Shown here one piece after another: positions 1 through 4,401 of a DNA stretch of 5,515 nt. Origin of the DNA: an uncultured Clostridia bacterium (GTDB taxonomy: Bacteria; Bacillota_A; Clostridia; Peptostreptococcales; Anaerovoracaceae); assembly GCA_945873875.1 (NCBI GenBank), contig CAMCER010000065.1, positions 1-5,515 on the forward strand. Reading direction: 5' to 3'. Within the stretch, counting starts at the first letter, position 1. The number at the start of each line of letters is the position of its first letter. A program made the translations under genes and the position numbers. The notes beneath the pieces are model-generated. The model had not been told where the DNA came from and made no database searches. It was given only the letters and a program-made list of their open reading frames with translations.

Positions 1-62
1 TTGGAGTTGATGTCAAGCAAAAACTCCACAACAAGTTGACACTATCACATGGCATATGCACC

Positions 63-91
63 TTGACAAAGCAAAAACATTTCTTTATCAT
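63..91 (+). promoter_or_regulatory. Sigma-A-like promoter of the metal-resistance operon
   Basis: A perfect TTGACA -35 hexamer (63-68) is followed 17 bases later by TATCAT (86-91) as -10. A consensus TATAAT lies at 91-96, but its spacing from TTGACA is 22 bases, so TATCAT is the better partner unless another sigma factor or an activator is involved. Transcription would begin near 97-99, inside the inverted repeat described next, leaving a leader of about 65 bases before the regulator gene. This is the only convincing promoter seen for the three plus-strand genes. Inferred from sequence only. Confidence 0.7.
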
Positions 92-94
92 ATA

Positions 95-120
95 ATTAAA
101 CGAGTGCTTAATCGTTTAAT
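95..120. promoter_or_regulatory. Putative ArsR/SmtB operator, 12-2-12 inverted repeat
   Basis: ATTAAACGA (95-103) and TCGTTTAAT (112-120) are perfect 9-bp inverted repeats. Extended to 12-2-12 around 107-108, the arms match at 10 of 12 positions, which is the architecture known for SmtB/CzrA-class operators. The site begins immediately after the -10 box and covers the predicted transcription start, so a bound repressor would block RNA polymerase. Another TAATCG/CGATTA inverted pair (109-114 and 121-126) shares the right arm and may extend the binding region. Binding by the regulator encoded directly downstream is inference from position and symmetry. Confidence 0.7.
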
Positions 121-162
121 CGATTAGGCGCGTAATGATATCAATACTAACTGGAGGCACTT

Positions 163-552
163 ATGATGCAGACAAAAGAGCCGCACGATCACGACAGACA
201 CACTGAAAACATACTCCCCCACGATCACGGAACGGGCACAGCGGAGCTGCTTAAGACCAGACCTGAAGAAGATGACTTTATCACAGTCTCGGAGATGTTC
301 GACCTTATCAACGACAGCACCAGGCTGAAGATACTCTGGCTGCTTTGTCACACTGAAGAATGTGTGATAAACATAGCGGCTGCAGTGGGGATGAGCTCCC
401 CTGCTGTTTCACATCACCTGCGCATACTGAAAAACGCCAGGGTCCTGACTTCCCATAAAGACGGAAAAGAAGTCCACTATACTCTGGCAGATACAGCTGT
501 AGCGCAGAAGGTCCACCAGCTTATCGATATCGCATTTGATATCAGGCACTGA
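163..552 (+). CDS. ArsR/SmtB-family metal-responsive repressor
   Basis: Predicted cytoplasmic winged-helix repressor of 129 residues, a usual length for the family, that should release its operator on binding metal. The core covers about residues 43-108: a dimerisation/helical part with DSTRLKILWLL (51-61), the turn EECVINIAAAVGMS (65-78), the recognition helix with PAVSHHLRILK (80-90), and a beta-wing with SHKDGKEVHYTL (97-108). The N-terminus is His-rich (H8, H10, H13, H20, H22, in two HDH clusters). Sensor residues are not textbook. Of the CadC C-V-C pair only Cys67 remains, with Cys62 nearby. In the alpha5 positions used by SmtB/CzrA, Asp110 is kept but the usual His two residues later is Ala112; His118, Asp122, Asp126 and His129 are alternative ligands. 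GGAGG (153-157) lies 5 bases before the first of two adjacent ATGs, and the second (166) is also possible. It is first in an operon with a metal ATPase, so a Zn/Cd/Pb-type inducer is likely, but the exact metal cannot be read from sequence. Confidence 0.93.
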   Translation: MMQTKEPHDHDRHTENILPHDHGTGTAELLKTRPEEDDFITVSEMFDLINDSTRLKILWLLCHTEECVINIAAAVGMSSPAVSHHLRILKNARVLTSHKDGKEVHYTLADTAVAQKVHQLIDIAFDIRH

Positions 553-603
553 TCAGATGATCAGCGCCCGGAGAAGTCAGAAACGCATATGATAATGCGC
601 TGA
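549..603 (+). repeat. Cluster of overlapping inverted repeats in the regulator-HMA gap
   Basis: Three perfect inverted repeats crowd the 86-base gap. Repeat A is CTGATCA (549-555) with TGATCAG (558-564), overlapping the repressor stop codon. Repeat B is TCAGCGC (561-567) with GCGCTGA (597-603). Repeat C is CGCAT (584-588) with ATGCG (595-599). B shares bases with both A and C, so in RNA either B, or A plus C, could form. There is no U-run behind any of them, so this is not a standard terminator. Possible roles are an mRNA processing or stability element that sets different expression for the regulator and the pump genes, or a binding site in DNA. The function is unknown. Confidence 0.45.
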
Positions 604-638
604 GTATAAATCATTTAAAAGAAGAAAGGGATAATAAA

Positions 639-857
639 ATGAAAAAGACATTCCAGCTTGAGAACCTCGAATGCGCACATTGTGCAGCTAAAATGGCAGA
701 AGCCATCAACAAACTCGATAAAGTCAATGAAGCAGATATCGCTTTCATGACACAGAAACTGACCATCGATGCTGAAGAAGAAGACTTTGACAGCATTCTG
801 AAAGATGCTCAGAAGGCCATCAAAAAAGTAGAGCGCGGATGCAAGATCGTAATGTAG
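639..857 (+). CDS. Free-standing HMA-domain heavy-metal-binding protein
   Basis: A 72-residue protein consisting of one HMA (heavy-metal-associated, ferredoxin-like beta-alpha-beta-beta-alpha-beta) domain. The metal site is C12-A-H-C15 in the context ENLECAHCAAKM. Other visible family features are the segment INKLDKVNEADIAFMTQKLTI (residues 23-43), an acidic patch EEEDFD (46-51) and a terminal strand ending in Cys68. It resembles the N-terminal HMA domain of clostridial CadA-like ATPases more than a copper CopZ chaperone, because it has LECAHC rather than the GMxCxxC form. No signal peptide is seen, so it is cytosolic. A good ribosome site, GAAAGGG (624-630), lies 8 bases before the ATG. It sits between the repressor (86-base gap) and an ATPase that lacks this domain (26-base gap), so it probably binds and delivers metal to that ATPase, or modulates its activity. 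The partner is inferred from context; the domain call is firm. Confidence 0.9.
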   Translation: MKKTFQLENLECAHCAAKMAEAINKLDKVNEADIAFMTQKLTIDAEEEDFDSILKDAQKAIKKVERGCKIVM

Positions 858-883
858 CAACATCTGCAAACTGAAATACAGAT

Positions 884-2758
884 ATGAAAAAGAAAACTCT
901 TACAAGATCACAGAGATTCCAGCTGATGCGGATATGCATATCCGCAGTCCTGCTGGTACTGGCAGTGGTCCTGCCAAAGCTTACCGGGATAAACGAATGG
1001 ATCACATTCGGATTGTTCATCGCAGCTTATGCTGCTGTGGCCTACCCTGTTTTATGGGAGGCAGTTCTGAATATCATCCACGGGCAGGTCTTCGATGAGA
1101 ATTTCCTCATGGCAGTGGCCAGTCTGGGCGCGCTTGGTATGAAAGCATATTCAGAAGCGGTGGCGGTCATGCTCTTTTACGCTGTGGGCGACCTTTTCGA
1201 AAGCTATGCAGTGAACAGATCAAGACAGTCTATCGCAGAACTGATGGATATAAAGCCGGACCATGCAACACTGATACGTGACGGAAAGGAAGTCACTGTG
1301 GATCCGGGGGAAGTATCTCCCGGTGAGGTCGTCATCGTAAAGCCCGGCGAAAAAGTGCCCCTGGACGGAATCGTAGAAGAAGGGAATTCTTCACTTGACA
1401 CTTCTGCACTGACAGGCGAGGCGATCCCAAGAGACGTTTCTGAAGGCGAAGCAGTTGCCAGCGGATGCGTCAATCTGTCAGGACTTCTGACCGTTCGTGT
1501 GACGAAGGAATTCGGCGAATCCACAGTCTCAAAGATCCTGGACCTTGTGGAAAATGCCGCGGGCAAAAAAGCGCCTACTGAAAAATTCATAACGAAATTC
1601 GCCCGTTACTACACGCCGGCAGTAGTTGCTGCCGCTGTGCTGCTGGCATTCGTGCCTCAGATATTCATGCCCGCCCATCCGGTATCTGAGTGGTTCACAT
1701 CTGACTGGGTCTACAGGGCTCTCATGTTCCTTGTAGTATCCTGCCCCTGCGCACTTGTGATCTCAGTTCCTCTCAGCTTTTTCGGAGGCATCGGAGCCGC
1801 ATCGAAAAACGGCATACTCATCAAGGGAAGCAGCCTGATAGAATCACTGACGAAAATCGATACTGCAGTTTTCGACAAGACCGGCACCCTGACCACAGGC
1901 GTGTTCAAAGTCACAGACGTAAAAGGACCGGAGGACACACTGATGCTGGCCGCCTATGCCGAAAACTATTCGTCCCACCCTATTTCTCTGTCCATCAAAG
2001 AGGCATACGGCGCGGATATAGATGAATCCAGGATCGGTGAAGTTCAGGAGATCGCGGGAAAAGGCGTATGCAGTCAGATAGACGGCAGAAAGATATACGC
2101 AGGGAACGCCGCCCTGATGAAAGATATCGGTGCTGATGCGCCTGATGTCCGGGAGCCGGGCACCATAGTTTTCATCGCGGAAGATAATGAATATCACGGA
2201 TACATCCTTATATCCGACGAGATAAAAGAAGATTCGAAGCAGGCTCTTGAAGGACTTCAGAAAGACGGGATACGGACCGTCATGCTCACCGGTGACAGGA
2301 AGCAGATCGCAGATAAAGTCGCGAAAGAGCTTGGTATCGCAGAGACTCACAGCCAGCTGCTGCCTGCTGATAAAGTAGCTCTGGCAGAAAAGATGATCAG
2401 CTCAGATGAGAACGGGAAAGTCATGTTCACCGGAGACGGCATCAACGATGCTCCCGTCCTGGCCAGAGCTGATATCGGAGTCGCCATGGGAGGCATGGGA
2501 TCAGAAGCGGCTATCGAGGCTGCCGATGTAGTTATCATGGACGATAAACTCTCAAAGATAAAGACGGCCATGGACATCGCCCGCCGCACCATGCGCATAG
2601 CCAAGCAGAACATCATATTCGCCCTGACTGTAAAAGGCGTGATCCTTCTCATAAGCGCTGTGGGCCTGGGCAACATGTGGCTTGCCATATTCGCAGACGT
2701 AGGCGTAAGCGTCATCGCCATCCTGAATTCCATGAGGACGCTGGTCTCAAGGGATTAG
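884..2758 (+). CDS. cadA: P1B-type heavy-metal (Zn/Cd/Pb) exporting ATPase, lacking an N-terminal HMA domain
   Basis: A 624-residue integral membrane pump expected to export divalent soft metals using ATP. All catalytic elements are present: eight predicted membrane helices (about 14-31, 39-63, 73-86, 90-110, 243-262, 279-306, 577-595, 599-617); actuator loop LTGEA (176-180); metal site CPC (287-289) in helix 6; phosphorylation site DKTGTLT with Asp331; His365-Pro366 of the nucleotide domain; LTGDR (468-472); and hinge TGDGINDAP (516-524). Lys584 in helix 7 and Asp605 in FADVGVS of helix 8 match the residues that mark the Zn/Cd/Pb subgroup (ZntA Lys693 and Asp714), arguing against a copper pump. 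The first residues lead straight into helix 1, so the usual N-terminal metal-binding domain is missing; it is encoded by the preceding gene. An in-frame stop at 872-874 excludes a longer start. No clear Shine-Dalgarno precedes the ATG at 884, so translation may be coupled to the upstream gene; ATG 926 is a poorer alternative. The coding end overlaps the convergent peptidase gene by 12 bp. Exact metal specificity is inferred. Confidence 0.96.
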   Translation: MKKKTLTRSQRFQLMRICISAVLLVLAVVLPKLTGINEWITFGLFIAAYAAVAYPVLWEAVLNIIHGQVFDENFLMAVASLGALGMKAYSEAVAVMLFYAVGDLFESYAVNRSRQSIAELMDIKPDHATLIRDGKEVTVDPGEVSPGEVVIVKPGEKVPLDGIVEEGNSSLDTSALTGEAIPRDVSEGEAVASGCVNLSGLLTVRVTKEFGESTVSKILDLVENAAGKKAPTEKFITKFARYYTPAVVAAAVLLAFVPQIFMPAHPVSEWFTSDWVYRALMFLVVSCPCALVISVPLSFFGGIGAASKNGILIKGSSLIESLTKIDTAVFDKTGTLTTGVFKVTDVKGPEDTLMLAAYAENYSSHPISLSIKEAYGADIDESRIGEVQEIAGKGVCSQIDGRKIYAGNAALMKDIGADAPDVREPGTIVFIAEDNEYHGYILISDEIKEDSKQALEGLQKDGIRTVMLTGDRKQIADKVAKELGIAETHSQLLPADKVALAEKMISSDENGKVMFTGDGINDAPVLARADIGVAMGGMGSEAAIEAADVVIMDDKLSKIKTAMDIARRTMRIAKQNIIFALTVKGVILLISAVGLGNMWLAIFADVGVSVIAILNSMRTLVSRD

Positions 2759-3397
2759 GCTCCATATGGACACTCCCGGAAAACAGAGATAAAGATACAT
2801 GAAGATACAGATAAAAGGACCGAAGGCAAAATGCTGCCTGCGGTCTTTTTTCTTTGCGATCATAAGGACAAAGGCGAAAACGCCTGCTGAGACGAAGGCC
2901 CACATCATGACTGCTGCTATGGCAGAGGCCCCTGCAAGAAAACCGCATACTGCCGTAAGCTTTATATCTCCTCCGCCGAAGCAGCCCCTTACTGCGATAT
3001 TAAGAAGCAGCATTGGAACTGAAATGATAAAGAAACCGCAGATGCGGCTGGAAAGATCAGCGCTGCACACGCCGCCTGATATGTGATCATCTGCAGCCGC
3101 AGCTGCCGCGGATGCAGCAACTGCAGCGGCTCCCAGCATCAGCACCAGTCTGTCGGGAATGATCATGCACCGGATATCTGCTGCTGTCATAAGGATCAGA
3201 AGAAAGCATGACGAAGAGACTATCAGCATGTGCAGTGCAGGATACAGAAAAGATACGCCGTGGGCAGTCATTCCACCCATCATGTCAGAGGTTTCCTGCC
3301 ACCAGACTGATGCCGCTGACCCTGCAGCACCGAAGGCGGCAGCCAGATGATCCCTCTTTTTCAGTACTTTTTCACAGCTCGTTTCACGTCCCGTCAT
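2747..3397 (-). CDS. Short type A24 prepilin peptidase (type IV leader peptidase / TadV-CpaA-like)
   Basis: Predicted membrane aspartic protease of the GxGD class that would cleave the leader peptide of type IV-pilin-like proteins. It has 216 residues as called. The two family motifs are present: ADIR...IIPDRL (73-84), with the first catalytic Asp74, and GGGDIKL (141-147), with the second, Asp144. FGPF (192-195) near the C-terminus is also typical. Several hydrophobic helices surround them. The N-methyltransferase/Cys-rich domain of long PilD proteins is absent, as in the CpaA/TadV short form. Residues 90-102 are nearly all alanine or valine. GGGAG lies only 3 bases before the ATG at 3397. 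Short-form enzymes usually begin at the first helix (about residue 50 here), so a start at Met39, Met40 or Met43 would give a more typical length. No pilin, ATPase or secretin genes are visible, so its substrates are unknown. It has its own promoter and no visible terminator. Confidence 0.88.
   Translation of the reverse strand: MTGRETSCEKVLKKRDHLAAAFGAAGSAASVWWQETSDMMGGMTAHGVSFLYPALHMLIVSSSCFLLILMTAADIRCMIIPDRLVLMLGAAAVAASAAAAAADDHISGGVCSADLSSRICGFFIISVPMLLLNIAVRGCFGGGDIKLTAVCGFLAGASAIAAVMMWAFVSAGVFAFVLMIAKKKDRRQHFAFGPFICIFMYLYLCFPGVSIWSLIP
2818..2851 (+). terminator. Intrinsic terminator of the metal-resistance operon
   Basis: GACCG (2818-2822) plus AGGCA (2824-2828) pair with TGCCT (2835-2839) plus CGGTC (2841-2845), giving a 10-bp stem with one A-G mismatch and a 6-base loop, followed by six T residues (2846-2851). 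It lies 59 bases after the ATPase stop codon and matches the standard Rho-independent form. It sits inside the antisense prepilin peptidase coding region, where the left arm encodes that protein's AFGPF motif. In the opposite direction only a TTTT run follows, so it should mainly act on plus-strand transcripts. Confidence 0.85.
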
Positions 3398-3434
3398 TAT
3401 CTCCCGTATCCCCTTCAGCGTTCATGCCCAGACT

Positions 3435-3456
3435 GGCCGGGCCATTTTTCCCGGCC
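3435..3456 (-). other. Stem-loop in the peptidase mRNA leader
   Basis: GGCCGGG (3435-3441) and CCCGGCC (3450-3456) form a perfect 7-bp, all-G/C stem with an 8-base loop. If transcription starts near 3460 on the minus strand, this hairpin occupies roughly bases 4-25 of the leader and ends about 37 bases before the ATG. No U-run follows in the minus direction, so it is not a terminator there. A 5' stabilising hairpin or protein-binding site is possible, but the role is unknown. Confidence 0.5.
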
Positions 3457-3462
3457 TTCAAC

Positions 3463-3477
3463 TGGAATATTATTCCA
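3463..3477. promoter_or_regulatory. Perfect 15-bp palindrome over the peptidase -10 box
   Basis: TGGAATA (3463-3469) and TATTCCA (3471-3477) form a perfect 7-1-7 inverted repeat. Its centre coincides with the TAATAT -10 box of the minus-strand promoter, the classic place for a repressor to bind. The 7-1-7 spacing is like that of Fur/PerR-family boxes, but the bases match the Fur consensus half-site at only 3 of 7 positions, so no regulator can be named. A chance A+T-rich palindrome remains possible. Confidence 0.45.
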
Positions 3478-3495
3478 TTTTTGCCAGGCGGTCAA
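3467..3495 (-). promoter_or_regulatory. Sigma-A-like promoter of the prepilin peptidase gene
   Basis: Read on the minus strand, TTGACC (3495-3490) is separated by exactly 17 bases from TAATAT (3472-3467). Both hexamers differ little from consensus, and the spacing is optimal. The predicted start near 3460 gives a leader of about 63 bases ahead of the ATG at 3397. The promoter lies directly behind the terminator of the upstream minus-strand gene, so the peptidase looks independently transcribed. Confidence 0.65.
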
Positions 3496-3511
3496 TGAAC
3501 TGTGAGTTCAT

Positions 3512-3541
3512 AAAACCCGGAGCTCATATGAACTCCGGGTT
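3512..3541 (-). terminator. Intrinsic terminator of the SanA-family gene
   Basis: On the minus strand the 9-bp stem AACCCGGAG (3541-3533) / CTCCGGGTT (3522-3514) with a 10-base loop is followed by a short T tract (3515-3512, partly within the stem end). It lies 52 bases past the stop codon of the SanA-family gene and just ahead of the peptidase promoter. The T tract is short, so read-through is possible. An alternative 8-bp pairing, GAGTTCAT (3504-3511) with ATGAACTC (3528-3535), overlaps one arm. Confidence 0.6.
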
Positions 3542-3593
3542 CCTGATCTGTTCCAATAACAGGTGCTGCTTCAGATGTGACTGAAACGCTTTT

Positions 3594-4301
3594 TTATTTG
3601 TTCCCTTCCCCTGTTATGGGTATCTGCTCACCCAGGTAAGTCGGTTCGGGTTTGAATATGCACTGGATGAAATCCTTGTCGCGGGCAATGATCTCTCTCA
3701 CATCTCTGTTGATCTGAGCGTGATAAGTCTCCTGGTCTGAAGTGACGCCGCAGACGCTTATGCCAAGCTTTTCACCCACGTAAAGGGCTCTGCTCTCGTG
3801 GTATTTCTGCGTCACCACCACGGCGCGTTTCACACAGAATATAGCCTTTGCGCGGTACATGCTCTCATATGTGGAAAAACCAGCATAATCCATGAATATG
3901 TCTTTTTCAGGCACTCCAGCATCCACCACATATTTTCTCATGGCCTTCAGCTCATTATACTCGATCTTGCCGTTGTCGCCGGAAAGAAGTATCTTGGGAG
4001 CGGCGCCCTTTTTATACAGGGCAACGCCCACTTCCAGCCTGTCAGCCAGCATCTTCGTCGGGTTTCCGTCCATCCTGACTCCCGCGCCCAGTATGATGAT
4101 GCACTGGGGGTCTTTCGACCTGAGTTCCTGAAGAGTGCTGTCTGTTATCTTCACATCATGGGATGTGATCTGCGCTATTATATTGTCGCCTCCGGTCTTG
4201 TCCACGTACAGGCTTGCGCCTATGACAAAAGCAGCTGCAAGTACGATGATCAACACCAGAGCCTTTATTATCCTGCCGCCGGCAGACCTTTTCTTTTTCA
4301 T
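3594..4301 (-). CDS. SanA/YdcF-family (DUF218) membrane-anchored protein
   Basis: A 235-residue protein with a lysine-rich start (MKKKRSAGGR), one membrane helix at about 12-31, and an extracytoplasmic DUF218 domain at about 64-205. Family landmarks are IIILGAGVRMDGNP (68-81), LADRLEVGVALYKKG (85-99), LLSGDNG (105-111) with Glu117, the signature YAGFSTYESMYRA (139-151), VVVTQKYHESRAL (161-173), and the C-terminal PTYLGEQIPITGEG (220-233), which points to the SanA branch rather than YdcF proper. SanA of E. coli is linked to envelope barrier function and vancomycin exclusion, and YdcF binds S-adenosylmethionine; the reaction is unknown here. The ribosome site is weak (GAGTGGA, 5 bases before the ATG). 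It lies 100 bases downstream of a sodium/proline symporter gene on the same strand with no obvious terminator between, so co-transcription is possible. The terminator at 3512-3541 follows it. Confidence 0.88.
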   Translation of the reverse strand: MKKKRSAGGRIIKALVLIIVLAAAFVIGASLYVDKTGGDNIIAQITSHDVKITDSTLQELRSKDPQCIIILGAGVRMDGNPTKMLADRLEVGVALYKKGAAPKILLSGDNGKIEYNELKAMRKYVVDAGVPEKDIFMDYAGFSTYESMYRAKAIFCVKRAVVVTQKYHESRALYVGEKLGISVCGVTSDQETYHAQINRDVREIIARDKDFIQCIFKPEPTYLGEQIPITGEGNK

Positions 4302-4332
4302 CTCAATCCACTCGTTTGATATTTCCCCGTTT

Positions 4333-4373
4333 ACTCAGCCCTGCCCGTGTCTCCTGACAAAGGCGTTCTGAGT
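4333..4373 (-). repeat. Nested imperfect stem-loop in the symporter-SanA gap
   Basis: The 100-base gap contains a symmetric nested pairing: ACTCAG (4333-4338) with CTGAGT (4368-4373), inside it GCC with GGC, and inside that TGTC with GACA closing a 4-base loop. Short, nearly symmetric internal loops separate the helices. No U-run follows on the minus strand, so it is a poor terminator for the symporter gene. It may be a leader structure for the SanA-family gene or a processing site. The individual helices are short, so it could be chance. Confidence 0.3.
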
Positions 4374-4401
4374 TCATTTATCTCCCAGATACCGGCACTT
4401 A

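Noticed and set aside
1..28. Hairpin TGGAGTT (2-8) / AACTCCA (22-28), and TGTCAA (11-16) as a leftward -35 box
   Set aside because: The stem has a 13-base loop and no T-run on either strand. Any -10 partner for a leftward promoter would lie outside the window.
36..41. A second TTGACA upstream of the operon
   Set aside because: No acceptable -10 lies 16-18 bases downstream; the nearest candidate (TATGCA at 55-60) is only 13 bases away.
1204..1590. 128-residue antisense open frame within the ATPase gene
   Set aside because: Fully inside the well-supported ATPase gene on the other strand, with a low-complexity Ser/Thr/Pro-rich product and no ribosome site. The same applies to 2347-2733 and 1844-2350.
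639..2758. The split HMA/ATPase pair as a single frameshifted gene
   Set aside because: The HMA gene and ATPase are in different frames, and each has stops in the gap (855-857 and 872-874). The HMA domain also has its own good ribosome site and a natural-looking C-terminus.
3208..3498. 96-residue plus-strand open frame running across the peptidase promoter
   Set aside because: It overlaps the peptidase gene and its promoter, has no ribosome site, and its product resembles nothing I recognise.
3570..3595. TTCAG/CTGAA stem followed closely by six T residues, resembling a plus-strand terminator
   Set aside because: The stem is only 5 bp, with four bases before the T-run, and no plus-strand gene precedes it.
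3798..4319. 173-residue plus-strand open frame opposite the SanA-family gene
   Set aside because: The opposite strand encodes all the DUF218 motifs. This product has no recognisable family and a His/Cys-scattered composition typical of an antisense shadow.
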